A DNA stretch of 64,000 nt, from assembly GCF_019656335.1 (NCBI RefSeq), contig NZ_BPLZ01000009.1, positions 1 through 64,000 of the forward strand, written 5' to 3'. The stretch comes from Pseudomonas sp. NCCP-436 (GTDB taxonomy: Bacteria; Pseudomonadota; Gammaproteobacteria; Pseudomonadales; Pseudomonadaceae). Below the pieces are notes generated by a model. The model saw only the letters and a list, made by a program, of their open reading frames with translations, did no database searches and was not told the origin of the DNA. The position numbers and the translations under genes are program-made. Below, piece by piece: positions 9,141-19,683 of the stretch. Position 1 is the stretch's first letter. Each line of letters opens with the position of its first letter.

Positions 9141-9995
9141 TCAGGGCCGGATGGTGGAGGGCGGCGGGTGCATCACCGCGCGTTGCCGCTCCTCCTCAAG
9201 AAATTTCATGATGAGCGGCGCCACAGCCTCGGCTCGGGTTACCAGGAACAGGTGTCCGTCGTCGATGACGTGCAGCTCGGCGTTGGGAATGCGCCAGGCC
9301 AGCAAGCGCATATTGATCAGCGGGATCAGCGGATCATCGTCGCCAGCCATCACCAGGGTCGGCTGGCGGATTTTGTGCAGCCAGTGGATGCTGGTCCAGC
9401 CGAGCCCGGCGAACAGCTGCCAGTAGTAGCCGAGCTTGCCGCCGGAGCGAACCTTGCTGGCATGCGCAGTGGCCAGCCCTGGATCGCGGCGGAAGGCGCC
9501 GCCGTAGATGTCCGGCGCAATTTGTACACCATAGGACGGCTGGATGTAGCGCCGTGGACTGGCCATGCGCCAGAGCACTTTGGGTTTACCCGGAATCATC
9601 ACGGCTCCGGCCGAGGTGGCGGCAAGGATCAGCTTCTTGCAGCGCTCGGGGTAGTCGTGGGCGAACTGCTGGGCCAGTGCTCCGCCCCAGGATACGCCGA
9701 TGGCATTGACCTGGCCGTAGTTCAGGTAATCCAGCATGCGTGCCGCCAGCTTGGCCAGGCCGGGGAAGCGGTAGGGCGTGATCGGGGTGGATGAACCGCC
9801 GACACCAGGCACGTCGAAGGCGATGATCTCCAGGCCCGGGTCGAGTGCGGCGACAAAGGGCATCACCAGCTCCAGGTTGGCGCCGATGCCATTGAAGATC
9901 AGAAGTGGCACCAACTGACCATTGCCGGGGCGGACGGCGGTGCGAAGCGTCTGGCCATCGAGGTCGATGGTGCGAAAAACGAATGGTTGCGACAT
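9141..9995 (-). CDS. phaZ: Intracellular medium-chain-length PHA depolymerase PhaZ
   Basis: A 284-residue alpha/beta hydrolase that releases 3-hydroxyalkanoates from stored PHA. The lipase box is GVSWGG with Ser102 as nucleophile. Asp221 (AGDDDPLIP) and His248 (DDGHLFL) complete the triad at the positions known for the P. putida enzyme. The ATG at 9995 (MSQPFVFRTI) follows AGGGG; an extra 17 residues upstream have no family similarity. It lies between phaC1 and phaD, with a hairpin in the gap after phaC1. Confidence 0.94.
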   Translation of the reverse strand: MSQPFVFRTIDLDGQTLRTAVRPGNGQLVPLLIFNGIGANLELVMPFVAALDPGLEIIAFDVPGVGGSSTPITPYRFPGLAKLAARMLDYLNYGQVNAIGVSWGGALAQQFAHDYPERCKKLILAATSAGAVMIPGKPKVLWRMASPRRYIQPSYGVQIAPDIYGGAFRRDPGLATAHASKVRSGGKLGYYWQLFAGLGWTSIHWLHKIRQPTLVMAGDDDPLIPLINMRLLAWRIPNAELHVIDDGHLFLVTRAEAVAPLIMKFLEEERQRAVMHPPPSTIRP

Positions 9996-10092
9996 GGGGG
10001 CAGCCCCTAAGCAGTTGAGTGCCGGGCACGGTCTTCCGAACCGCATCCGGGATGTCCAGGACGAGCCTGGCGAGCCGGCACTTGGGCACTGG

Positions 10093-10118
10093 TCGGCGGC
10101 ACATCCAGGTGCCGCCGA
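10093..10118 (-). terminator. 10-bp perfect hairpin in the phaC1-phaZ gap
   Basis: TCGGCGGCAC (10093-10102) and GTGCCGCCGA (10109-10118) form a perfect 10-bp stem around the 6-base loop ATCCAG. It starts 13 bases after the phaC1 stop. No T run follows on the minus strand, so it may act as a partial terminator or processing and stability element that sets the phaC1 to phaZ ratio. Confidence 0.5.
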
Positions 10119-10130
10119 GGGGGCTGCCGA

Positions 10131-11813
10131 TCAGCGTTCATGCACATAGGTACCGGGCGAGGCTTCCCCGGCCGGGTACTTGCGGCTGCCGAGCGTGCGT
10201 GGCGCATTCTTCTGCTCGCCCGAGCGCGCGCTGAGCCAGCTCTGCCAGTGCAGCCACCAGGAATCAGCGTGCTTGGTCGCGCCCTCGAGCCACTCACGCG
10301 GCGAGGACGGGCGTTCGCTGTTGGTGGAGAAGCGCGCCTTGAGGTTGCCTGGCGGGTTGAGGATGCTCTGAATGTGCCCGCTGTTGGAAAGGATGAACTC
10401 GACATTACAGCCGCTGAACAGAAGTGACGACTTGTAGCAGGTCTCCCAGGGCGTGATGTGGTCGGTGGTGCCGGCCACGCAGTAGATGTCGGTTTTGACC
10501 TGGCTCAGGTCGATGGGTGTGCCGCAGACCTCCAGCGCATTGGGGCGCAGCAGCGGGTTGTGCTTGAACATCTCTACCAATTCGCCGTGGAAAGCGGCTG
10601 GCAGACGAGTGGTGTCGTTGTTCCAGTAGAGGATGTCGAATACCGGCGGTTCGTTGCCGAGCAGGTAGTTGTTGACCCAGTAGTTCCAGATCAGGTCGTT
10701 GGGCCGCATCCAGGCGAACACTTTGGCCATGTCCTTACCTTCCAGTACACCGGCCTGGTAGGAGCGGCGCTTGGCTGCTTCCAGAGTCTTTTCGTCGGCG
10801 AACAGTGCGATCTGGGTGTCGAGGCTGAAGTCCAGCACGCTGACCACCTGGGTCACAGCATTGATCTTCTGCGTGCCGAGGGCGGCCAGATGGCCAAGCA
10901 GTGCCGCTACGGTAATGCCGCCGGAACATGCGCCGAGGGTGTTGACGTCCTTGCTGCCGGTGATGGTGCAGACCACCTCGATGGCCTCCTTGAGGGCCTC
11001 GATATAGGTGGTCAGGCCCCATTCGCGGTTCGTCGGGGTCGGGTTGCGCCAACTGACGATGAAGGTCTGGATGTGGTTGCGCAACAGGAAGCGCGCCAGG
11101 CTTTTGTCTGGTGACAGATCGAAGACGTAGAACTTGTTGATTTGCGGTGGTACCACCAGTAGCGGGCGTTCATGCACTTTTTCGGTAATGGGCCGGTACT
11201 GGATCAGTTCCAGCACATCATTGCGGAATACCACCGCGCCTTCGGTGGTAGCGAGGTTCTTGCCCACCTCGAAGGCGGCCATGTTCACCTGGCTGGGCAG
11301 ACCACCGTTGTGCACCAGATCCTTGGCCAGATGCGACAGGCCATCAAGCAGGCTCTTGCCGCCGGTTTCGAAAAAGCGTTTGACCGCGGCCGGGTTGGCC
11401 ATGCTGTTGGTCGGCGCCATGGCCTCGGTCATCAGGTTGATGACGAAATGACCACGACTGGCATCCTGCTCGGACAGCGAGCTGTGTTCGATCCAGTCGT
11501 GCAGTTCCTTGCGCCAGGCTAGGTAGGCTTGCAGGTAGCGCCGGTAGAGTGGGTTCTGGCTCCAGGTGGGGTCGTTGAAGCGGCGATCCCCCTCGTCGGG
11601 CTGGAGCCTGGACTGGCCGAGCATGACGTTCTTTAGCTCCAGGCCGAAGTGAGCGGCGTGCTTGGCACTGTGGAAGGGTTGCTTGAGTGCCTGGGCCAGC
11701 ACCATGCGCGCGGAGGCGAGCAGATCCCGGCTCTGGATGCCGATAACCGGATTGAGCCCCAGGGTGTTTTCCGAGGCCTGGCGTTTCAGCTCTTCGTTAT
11801 TCTTGTCACTCAT
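10131..11813 (-). CDS. phaC1: Class II poly(3-hydroxyalkanoate) synthase PhaC1
   Basis: A 560-residue synthase that polymerises (R)-3-hydroxyacyl-CoA of medium chain length on the granule surface. The modified lipase box is LGACSGG with catalytic Cys296. Asp451 (GTTDHITPW) and His480 (SNSGHIQS) complete the catalytic set. The start MSDKNNEELKRQ and the end APGTYVHER identify PhaC1 rather than PhaC2. It is the only synthase gene in this cluster. The 285-base upstream gap holds a sigma54-like element and inverted repeats. Confidence 0.96.
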   Translation of the reverse strand: MSDKNNEELKRQASENTLGLNPVIGIQSRDLLASARMVLAQALKQPFHSAKHAAHFGLELKNVMLGQSRLQPDEGDRRFNDPTWSQNPLYRRYLQAYLAWRKELHDWIEHSSLSEQDASRGHFVINLMTEAMAPTNSMANPAAVKRFFETGGKSLLDGLSHLAKDLVHNGGLPSQVNMAAFEVGKNLATTEGAVVFRNDVLELIQYRPITEKVHERPLLVVPPQINKFYVFDLSPDKSLARFLLRNHIQTFIVSWRNPTPTNREWGLTTYIEALKEAIEVVCTITGSKDVNTLGACSGGITVAALLGHLAALGTQKINAVTQVVSVLDFSLDTQIALFADEKTLEAAKRRSYQAGVLEGKDMAKVFAWMRPNDLIWNYWVNNYLLGNEPPVFDILYWNNDTTRLPAAFHGELVEMFKHNPLLRPNALEVCGTPIDLSQVKTDIYCVAGTTDHITPWETCYKSSLLFSGCNVEFILSNSGHIQSILNPPGNLKARFSTNSERPSSPREWLEGATKHADSWWLHWQSWLSARSGEQKNAPRTLGSRKYPAGEASPGTYVHER

Positions 11814-11913
11814 CTACGACGCTCCATTGTCCTGAGGCAAATACCGGCCCGTGGTGGGCGTGACGACTCGGGGCCCGGTAGTGCTCGGGTTGCCGGGTAC
11901 AGATCAAATCCGC

Positions 11914-11928
11914 GCATTGCATTCGCCA
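11914..11928 (-). promoter_or_regulatory. Candidate sigma54 (-24/-12) promoter of phaC1
   Basis: On the minus strand the sequence TGGCGAATGCAATGC has the invariant GG and GC with ten bases between them, about 100 bases before the phaC1 ATG. It overlaps an 8-bp inverted repeat, TGCATTCG (11918-11925) and CGAATGCA (11933-11940). A -24/-12 element upstream of phaC1 has been described for P. aeruginosa; the match here covers TGGC and TGC only. A second dyad, TTAGA-8-TCTAA, lies farther upstream. Confidence 0.4.
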
Positions 11929-12098
11929 GTGACGAATGCAGAGAACCTGCCAGATCCTTGGTTACCCGAGTTTTGACAGTTAGGCAAGCAGGTCAATGGC
12001 GCGGGAGTATGCCGCGATAAATTAGAAAACGCGCTCTAACTGGCGTCGAAGTGCAGGGTATGGGGCGGGGATGGCTCTGCGTCGCGGGTTGTGCTTGG

Positions 12099-12470
12099 TC
12101 AGAGCATCAGGCGTACGACTGATTCATTGGGGTCGCGGGATTTTCCGGCGGCGGCAAGCTGGGCCAGGTAATCGGCCCACAGGGTTTCCTGGCGGGTGGC
12201 CAGTTCATGGAGATAGTCCCAGGTGAACAGTCCGCTGTCATGGCCGTCGTCGAAGCACAGTTTCAGTGCATAGTTGCCGGCCGGCTCGATACGCTCCAGG
12301 CCAACGTTCAGCTTGCCGCTCTGCAGAACCGGGTTGCCGTGACCCTGAACTTCGGCCGAGGGGGAGTGGACACGCAGGAATTCGGCGCTCAGCCGGTAGG
12401 ACTGTTCACCGTAGCGCAGTTCGAGAATTTTCGAGGCCTTGTGCAGCTTGATGGCGCTGGGAATGGGCAT
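12099..12470 (-). CDS. DUF971 protein (gamma-butyrobetaine hydroxylase-like N-terminal domain)
   Basis: A 123-residue protein made only of the DUF971/GBBH-like N-terminal domain, which in related proteins binds zinc or Fe-S clusters. Visible blocks are LRVHSPSAEVQGHG and FDDGHDSGLFTWDYLHELA. The ATG at 12470 (MPIPSAIKLHKASK) is chosen from family starts; the ribosome site is weak, and an alternative begins 11 codons upstream. It sits directly after hslU on the same strand. The biochemical function is not known. Confidence 0.75.
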   Translation of the reverse strand: MPIPSAIKLHKASKILELRYGEQSYRLSAEFLRVHSPSAEVQGHGNPVLQSGKLNVGLERIEPAGNYALKLCFDDGHDSGLFTWDYLHELATRQETLWADYLAQLAAAGKSRDPNESVVRLML

Positions 12471-12529
12471 GGCGGGTATTTCCCGGGCGAAGGCCGGATG
12501 CACGTAGCCCGCGCATCCGGCCGCAGTAG

Positions 12530-13870
<1,341 letters not shown>

Positions 13871-13912
13871 GGAGTCGGGCTCGCTATCGAAAAAGCTGTG
13901 AGGCAGTGGACG

Positions 13913-14443
13913 TTACTGAGTGGCGTCCAGTTCCTCGATGGTCTGGTGATGGTTGGTGAAGACGCAAATGTCGCCGGCGATGCCTAGTGCGGTTTCTACC
14001 ACTTCGCGGGCGGACAGGTCGGTCTTCATCAGCAGGGCGCGTGCCGCGGCCTGGGCGAAGTTGCCGCCGGAGCCCATGGCGATCAGGCCTTCCTCGGGCT
14101 CGACCACGTCGCCGTTGCCGGTAATGATCAGTGAGGCATGCTTGTTGGCTACTGCCAGCATGGCCTCCAGTCGGCTCAGACTGCGGTCGGTGCGCCAGTC
14201 CTTGGCCAGTTCGACGGCGGCGCGCACCAAGTGGCCCTGATGTTTTTCCAGCTGGCCTTCAAAGCGTTCGAACAGGGTAAAGGCGTCGGCGGTAGCTCCG
14301 GCGAAGCCGGCCAGCACTTGGCCGTGGTAGAGCCGGCGAACCTTCTTGGCGTTGCCTTTCATCACGGTGTTGCCCAGGGAAACCTGGCCGTCACCGGCCA
14401 TCACGACCTTGCCGTGGCGGCGAACTGAAACGATGGTGGTCAA
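13913..14443 (-). CDS. hslV: ATP-dependent protease proteolytic subunit HslV
   Basis: A 176-residue Ntn-type threonine protease. [20 protein letters not shown] places the catalytic Thr at position 2, exposed after removal of Met. [16 protein letters not shown] and [17 protein letters not shown] are strongly conserved. It forms the double hexamer capped by HslU. A hairpin (14501-14525) lies in the gap upstream, after the SPOR-domain gene. Confidence 0.97.
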   Translation of the reverse strand: MTTIVSVRRHGKVVMAGDGQVSLGNTVMKGNAKKVRRLYHGQVLAGFAGATADAFTLFERFEGQLEKHQGHLVRAAVELAKDWRTDRSLSRLEAMLAVANKHASLIITGNGDVVEPEEGLIAMGSGGNFAQAAARALLMKTDLSAREVVETALGIAGDICVFTNHHQTIEELDATQ

Positions 14444-14500
14444 GGAAGAGTCTCCACGCTGCGGGGCGAACTGCCCGAATGAAGACTCAGATGGGGGAGC

Positions 14501-14525
14501 CGTCGCCGTTTTTCAAGCGGCGACG
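14501..14525. terminator. 8-bp perfect hairpin between the SPOR gene and hslV
   Basis: CGTCGCCG (14501-14508) and CGGCGACG (14518-14525) form a perfect stem around a 9-base loop containing a T5 run on the plus strand. No U tract follows the stem on the minus-strand transcript, so intrinsic termination is uncertain. Confidence 0.35.
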
Positions 14526-14538
14526 CTGCAGGTGTTGA

Positions 14539-15213
14539 TCAGCGTACCTGGCGCTGTTGTAACAGCAGGTTGCTAAAGCCGCTTGAGGCAAGGGATTTCT
14601 GGGCGCTGGCCAACTGTTCACGACTGGCGAACGGGCCCACCAATACCCGGTGCCAGGTTTCGTCACGCACCTTGCCGGTCTCCACCCGCACATTCTGGCC
14701 AAGCAGGATGATCTGTGCGCGTAGGCTGTCGGCATCCTCGCGCTTGCGGAACGATCCGGCCTGGAGGAAGAACTGGGTAGTGATCGGGGCGCTGGCGACC
14801 ACGGCCGGTGGCGGTGGTGGGGTTTCGCCATTGAGCGCGGCAAGAGCGCGGGCCTCGTCGATCTTTGCTGCTTGCTCCGGAGTCACGGGTTTGCTCGCCG
14901 GTGGTGGCGCTGCCGGTTCTTCCAGTGCTTGCGGCAGGATCACCTCGGATTCCGGCAGCAGGGTGTAGAAGTCGTACTTGGGCTTGGCCGGTTCGGCGGG
15001 TTTCGGCTTGACCTCCGGTGTGCTGTTGCGTACCTGCTCGCCGCGGTCGCGCTTGATCTCGTCGCGACCGGGTTCGAGGCTGAACAGGAACATGAAGAAA
15101 CCGCCGATCACCAGGCCGCAGGCCAGCCAGATCCAGCCGGGCACCGGCTTCTTCGCTGGGGGCTGATAGCGGCTGGCGCCGCGCTTGGGTGCCGGTTTCT
15201 TGCGTGCAGCCAT
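14539..15213 (-). CDS. SPOR-domain membrane protein (FtsN-like)
   Basis: A 224-residue single-pass inner-membrane protein. The cytoplasmic N-terminus is basic (MAARKKPAPKRGASRYQ), and IWLACGLVIGGFFMFLFSL is the membrane helix. A proline-rich periplasmic linker runs to about residue 145. The C-terminal SPOR domain (QFFLQAGSFRKREDADSL through VLVGPFASREQLASAQ) binds septal peptidoglycan lacking stem peptides. It follows argS with no gap. This placement fits the FtsN-like protein downstream of argS in pseudomonads, but identity with FtsN is inferred. Confidence 0.85.
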   Translation of the reverse strand: MAARKKPAPKRGASRYQPPAKKPVPGWIWLACGLVIGGFFMFLFSLEPGRDEIKRDRGEQVRNSTPEVKPKPAEPAKPKYDFYTLLPESEVILPQALEEPAAPPPASKPVTPEQAAKIDEARALAALNGETPPPPPAVVASAPITTQFFLQAGSFRKREDADSLRAQIILLGQNVRVETGKVRDETWHRVLVGPFASREQLASAQKSLASSGFSNLLLQQRQVR

Positions 15214-16965
15214 TTACATCCGCTCCAGGGTTTCCAGGCCGAGCAGCTCCAGGCCCTGCTTGAGGGTGCGGCCGGTGAGGGCGGCCAGGCGCAAACGGCT
15301 CTGCTGGGTTGCTTCGTCTTCGGCGTTGAGGATGGGGCAGTTCTCGTAGAAGCTGGAGAACAGACCAGCCAGGTCGTACAGGTAACTGCACAGCATGTGC
15401 GGTGTTCCCTTGTCGGCAACGCTGCCGAGCAGTTCGTTGAACTGCGCCAGCTTGGCGGCCAGGGCCTGTTCCTGTTCTGCCGCCAGGCGAATTTGACCGC
15501 CGATATCATCCAGGCTGCGGCCCAGCTTGCGGAACAGGCTGGCTACCCGGGTGTAGGCATAGAGCAGATAGGGCGCGGTATTGCCCTCAAAGCTCAGCAT
15601 CAGCTCGAAGTTGAAGCTGTAGTCGCTGGTGCGGTGCTTGGACAGGTCGGCGTACTTCACCGCACCGATGCCCACGGCTCGGGCAATGGTGCGTAACTCG
15701 TCCTCATCCAGCTCAATGCCGCGCTCCTGATTACGCGTCTTGACCAGCTCGTAGGCGCGCTGTTCGGCTTCGTCGAGCAGGTCGATCAGTTTGACCGTGC
15801 CGCCATCTCGGGTCTTGAACGGACGACCGTCGGCGCCGTTCATGGTACCGAAGCCCATGTGTTCGAGTTGCATGCCGTCGTGGACGAAGCCGGCACGGCG
15901 TGCCACTTCGAAGGCCATCTGGAAGTGCAGGGCCTGACGCTGGTCCACGAAGTACAGGGCACGATCGGCCTTGAGCACCTGACTGCGGTAACGCATGGCC
16001 GCCAGGTCCGTGGTCGCGTAGAGGTAGCCACCGCCGGCCTTTTGCACGATTACGGGCAGCGGGTTGCCTTCGGCATTCTTGTACTCATCGAGGAAGACGC
16101 ACTGGGCGCCGTTGTCCTCGGTCAGCAGGCCCTTGTCGCGCAGTGACTGGACGATGTCCGGCAGATCCGCGTTGTAGGCGCTTTCGCCCTTGACGTCGGC
16201 CATGCCCAACTTGACGCCGAGGCGGTCGTAGACCTTCTGGCAGTGAGACAGGGAGATGTCGTTGAAACGGTGCCACAGCTTCAGGCACTGCTCGTCTCCG
16301 GCTTGTAGTTGGACGACCAGCTCACGGGCGCGATCGGCGAACTCGGCCGAGTCGTCAAAGCGTTTCTTGGCGGCGCGGTAGAAACCTTCAAGATCGGCCA
16401 GCTCGCTTTCGGCAGCGCTCGGGTTTTCCTCCATGAAGGCCAGCAGCATGCCGAACTGGGTGCCCCAGTCGCCGACGTGGTTCTGGCGGATGACTTCGTC
16501 GCCGAGAAACTCCAGCACCCGGGCTATCGCGTCGCCGATGATGGTCGAGCGCAGGTGGCCGACGTGCATTTCCTTGGCCAGGTTCGGCGAAGACAGGTCG
16601 ATGACCACGCGTTGGGCCGCACCGGCCTTGCGCACGCCGAGACGCTCGTCAGCCAGCGCGTCTTCCAGGCGCTGGGCAAGGGCGTCTGTGCTCTGGAAGA
16701 AGTTGAGAAAGCCTGGCCCGGCGATTTCCACCTTGGCGATGCCGGCATCGGCGGGCAGTGCGGCGATGAGTTTTTCGGCCAGGTCGCGCGGTTTCATGGC
16801 GGCGGGTTTGGCCAGCATCAGGGCGATATTGCTGGCGAAGTCACCGTGGCTCTTGTCCTTGGTGTTCTCCACCTGGATGGCAGGCGTCAGACCGGCTGGC
16901 AGCGTGCCTTCGGCAGTGAGGCGGTCGAGAGCTTGCTGGATCAGGTGGCGAATGCTGTCTTTCAT
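15214..16965 (-). CDS. argS: Arginyl-tRNA synthetase
   Basis: A 583-residue class I aminoacyl-tRNA synthetase that charges tRNA-Arg. The ADD-1 N-terminal domain spans about 1-115. The HIGH motif is HVGH within [17 protein letters not shown]. The C-terminal DALR anticodon-binding domain begins near [23 protein letters not shown] motif is not obvious, which is usual for ArgS. A TATAAT at 17008-17013 (minus strand) may be its -10. The next gene starts immediately after the stop codon. Confidence 0.96.
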   Translation of the reverse strand: MKDSIRHLIQQALDRLTAEGTLPAGLTPAIQVENTKDKSHGDFASNIALMLAKPAAMKPRDLAEKLIAALPADAGIAKVEIAGPGFLNFFQSTDALAQRLEDALADERLGVRKAGAAQRVVIDLSSPNLAKEMHVGHLRSTIIGDAIARVLEFLGDEVIRQNHVGDWGTQFGMLLAFMEENPSAAESELADLEGFYRAAKKRFDDSAEFADRARELVVQLQAGDEQCLKLWHRFNDISLSHCQKVYDRLGVKLGMADVKGESAYNADLPDIVQSLRDKGLLTEDNGAQCVFLDEYKNAEGNPLPVIVQKAGGGYLYATTDLAAMRYRSQVLKADRALYFVDQRQALHFQMAFEVARRAGFVHDGMQLEHMGFGTMNGADGRPFKTRDGGTVKLIDLLDEAEQRAYELVKTRNQERGIELDEDELRTIARAVGIGAVKYADLSKHRTSDYSFNFELMLSFEGNTAPYLLYAYTRVASLFRKLGRSLDDIGGQIRLAAEQEQALAAKLAQFNELLGSVADKGTPHMLCSYLYDLAGLFSSFYENCPILNAEDEATQQSRLRLAALTGRTLKQGLELLGLETLERM

Positions 16966-17066
16966 GGTCGGCTCGGGTTGCCTTGGGGTATTGGTCGAAA
17001 ACTGCGCATTATAAGAGCAGCAGTGACTGCCAGGCCACAGGCTCCGGGCAGAAAGCCGGGAGCGTC

Positions 17067-19286
17067 TCAGAACAGATCGATCGGATCCACATCAAGCGAC
17101 CAGCGTACTGCGCGACCGCTCGGTGATTGCTCCAGAAACTGCAGCCAGGGCGTGAGCAGGCGATGCAGGTTGGCGCGGGCATTGCTCTGCAGCAGCAACT
17201 GGGCGCGAAAGCGACCGGCGCGGCGCTCCATCGGAGCGGGCACCGGTCCGAGCAGCTCGATGCCGTTCAGACCGAGCTGGCCCAGCAGGTGTTCGGCTTC
17301 GGCGCAGGCCTCATCGAGGAAGGCTTCGGCCTGGCCGGGCTTGTGCGCCTCGGCGCGCAGCAGCGCCATGTGGCTGAATGGTGGCAGACCGGCGGCGCGA
17401 CGCTCGGACAGAGCCTGCTCGGCGAAGGCGAAGTAGCCCTGCTCGGTGAGCTGTACCAGCAGCGGGTGGTCGGCCAGGTGGCTCTGAATGATTACCTTGC
17501 CGGGCTCCTCGGCGCGCCCGGCGCGCCCGGCCACCTGAACGATCAACTGCGCCATGCGCTCGCTGGCGCGGAAGTCGGCGGAGAACAATCCGCCATCGGC
17601 ATCGAGAATGGCCACCAGAGTCACTCGCGGAAAGTGGTGGCCCTTGGCGAGCATCTGGGTGCCTACCAGAATGCAGGGCTCGCCCTTGTTGATGGTGCCG
17701 AACAGGCGATCCATGGCGCCCTTGCGTGCGGTGCTGTCGCGATCGATGCGCAGTACCGGGTAATCCGGAAATAGGAGTGCCAGACGTTCTTCCGCACGTT
17801 CGGTGCCGGCGCCTACCGGGCGTAGATCCACATGCCGGCATTTCGGGCAGCTGTCCGGCTGGCGCTCGACATGACCGCAGTGGTGGCAGCGCAGCTCCCG
17901 GTAGCGTTGGTGCACGGTCATACGAGCGTCGCAGCGCGGGCATTCCGACAGCCAGCCGCAATCGTGGCACAGCAGCGTAGGAGCAAAGCCGCGGCGGTTG
18001 AGGAACACCAGTACTTGCTGGCCGGCTGCAAGGGTCTGAGCGATAGCCTGCTGCATCGGTCCAGATATGCCTGAGTCCAGTGGTCGGCTTTTGACGTCCA
18101 GACGCCGGAAGCGTGGCTGACTGGCGCCGCCGGCGCGGCGGGTCAGTCTGAGCATGGCGTAACGCCCGTTGTGGGCATTGTGCAGGCTTTCCAGTGACGG
18201 GGTGGCTGAGCCAAGCAGGATTGGGATGTTCTCCTGGCGGGCGCGTACCAGTGCCAGGTCGCGAGCGTGATAACGCAGACCTTCCTGCTGTTTATAGGAA
18301 GCGTCGTGTTCCTCGTCGACGATGATCAGCCCCGGATTCTTCATCGGCGTAAATAGCGCCGAGCGGGTACCGATGACGATGTCAGCCTCGCCGTCGCGGG
18401 CAGCCAGCCAGGCATCCAGTCGCTCGCGGTCGCTGACTGCCGAGTGCAACAGGGCGATGCGGGCATTGAAGCGGCGGGCGAAGCGCTCGAAAGTCTGTGG
18501 TCCGAGGTTGATTTCCGGGATCAGCACCAGCGCTTGCTTGCCGGCCTGCAGGCACTGGTGGATCAACTGCAGGTAGACCTCGGTCTTGCCGCTGCCGGTG
18601 ACTCCGGCCAGAAGGAATGCATTGTATTGCCCGCGCGCAGAAGCAACGGCATTGACGGCGGCACGCTGTTCCTCATTAAGCGGCAGCTCCGGCTGGGCCA
18701 GCCAGTGACTCGGACGCGGCTGCGGCCGGGGGGGGCGGACTTCTACGCGCACCAGGCCCTTTTCGTGCAGAAGTTGCAGGCTGTCGCGGTTGAGCTGCAA
18801 CTGTCCCAGTAGACTATGGGGCACCCCATGGGAATGCTGGGTCAGCACCCTGAGTGCCTCGCGCTGACGTGGCGCACGAGTCAGGCGCGGGTCGTCGAGG
18901 CTGGCGTCGGGGTTGGCCAGCCAGAAGCGCTCCTGACGGGTTTCCGCAGCTTCGCCCTGGCGTAGCAGCACCGGTAGCGCCCAGCTCAGGGTGTCGCCCA
19001 GACTGTGCTGGTAGTACTGCGCCGTCCACAGGCACAGTCGAAAGAGCGCCGGCGGCAGCGGCGGGTGTGCATCGAGCAGCTCCAGTGCCGGTTTGAGTTT
19101 GTCTGCCGGCACCTCGCTGTGGCTGCCGGTTTCCACCAGAATACCGATCATCTCGCGTCGGCCGAAGGGCACGCGCAGCCGCACGCCTGGCTGCAGGGCG
19201 CTGCGGGGGGCGCCGGCCGGCGGACGGTAGTCGAACAGGCGGCGCAGGGGTGACGGCAGGGCGAGGCGCAGGATCGGTTCGGGCAC
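17067..19286 (-). CDS. priA: Primosomal replication protein N' (helicase PriA)
   Basis: A 739-residue superfamily 2 helicase that restarts stalled replication forks. The N-terminal 3'-DNA-binding domain ([16 protein letters not shown]) is followed by Walker [11 protein letters not shown], the DEEH box ([12 protein letters not shown]) and a zinc-binding insertion with paired cysteines ([23 protein letters not shown]). Helicase motif VI reads QVAGRAGR. The start is a GTG at 19286 with GGAG seven bases upstream. Divergent from rpmE. Confidence 0.95.
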   Translation of the reverse strand: MPEPILRLALPSPLRRLFDYRPPAGAPRSALQPGVRLRVPFGRREMIGILVETGSHSEVPADKLKPALELLDAHPPLPPALFRLCLWTAQYYQHSLGDTLSWALPVLLRQGEAAETRQERFWLANPDASLDDPRLTRAPRQREALRVLTQHSHGVPHSLLGQLQLNRDSLQLLHEKGLVRVEVRPPRPQPRPSHWLAQPELPLNEEQRAAVNAVASARGQYNAFLLAGVTGSGKTEVYLQLIHQCLQAGKQALVLIPEINLGPQTFERFARRFNARIALLHSAVSDRERLDAWLAARDGEADIVIGTRSALFTPMKNPGLIIVDEEHDASYKQQEGLRYHARDLALVRARQENIPILLGSATPSLESLHNAHNGRYAMLRLTRRAGGASQPRFRRLDVKSRPLDSGISGPMQQAIAQTLAAGQQVLVFLNRRGFAPTLLCHDCGWLSECPRCDARMTVHQRYRELRCHHCGHVERQPDSCPKCRHVDLRPVGAGTERAEERLALLFPDYPVLRIDRDSTARKGAMDRLFGTINKGEPCILVGTQMLAKGHHFPRVTLVAILDADGGLFSADFRASERMAQLIVQVAGRAGRAEEPGKVIIQSHLADHPLLVQLTEQGYFAFAEQALSERRAAGLPPFSHMALLRAEAHKPGQAEAFLDEACAEAEHLLGQLGLNGIELLGPVPAPMERRAGRFRAQLLLQSNARANLHRLLTPWLQFLEQSPSGRAVRWSLDVDPIDLF

Positions 19287-19346
19287 GCATGGGCTCCATG
19301 GTCAGGCGGTCGATCTTAGCATGCGACGGTCGGCGGCTTGAGCCGC

Positions 19347-19374
19347 TTGCATCGACCGAAGCGTCTGGTAACAT
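19347..19374 (+). promoter_or_regulatory. Candidate sigma70 promoter of rpmE
   Basis: TTGCAT (19347-19352), a 16-base spacer and TAACAT (19369-19374) lie about 70 bases before the rpmE ATG. The match to consensus is good for a gene expected to be highly expressed. Pattern match only. Confidence 0.45.
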
Positions 19375-19444
19375 GCGCGACCTGTTTATGTGCGGTGCCT
19401 GACGTTGGGTCGGGTGGCGGCACGATTATCCCGAGGAAAGCACT

Positions 19445-19657
19445 ATGAAAGCCGATATCCATCCGAACTACGTCGAGATCGACGCCACCTGCTCTTGCGG
19501 CAACGTCATCAAGACCCGCTCCACCATTGGCAAGAACCTAAACATCGACGTCTGCTCCGAGTGCCACCCCTTCTACACCGGCAAGCAGAAAGTGCTGGAT
19601 ACCGGCGGCCGTATCGATCGCTTCAAGCAGCGTTTCGGCGTATTCGGCTCCAAATAA
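19445..19657 (+). CDS. rpmE: 50S ribosomal protein L31 (zinc-binding form)
   Basis: A 70-residue ribosomal protein of the large subunit. Cysteines 16, 18, 37 and 40 (CSCG and CSEC) show it is the C-plus, zinc-binding form that is usually replaced by a Cys-free paralogue under zinc limitation. The C-terminus [17 protein letters not shown] is typical. The ATG follows GAGGAAAG. A strong terminator hairpin lies about 50 bases after the stop, inside the next coding sequence. Confidence 0.97.
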   Translation: MKADIHPNYVEIDATCSCGNVIKTRSTIGKNLNIDVCSECHPFYTGKQKVLDTGGRIDRFKQRFGVFGSK

Positions 19658-19683
19658 GTGGTCGAAGCCCAACGGAAGCCGCC

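Noticed and set aside
12471..12503. Longer start for the DUF971 protein (11 extra residues)
   Set aside because: The extra residues are not in the family as I remember it, and the ribosome site is no better than for the shorter start.
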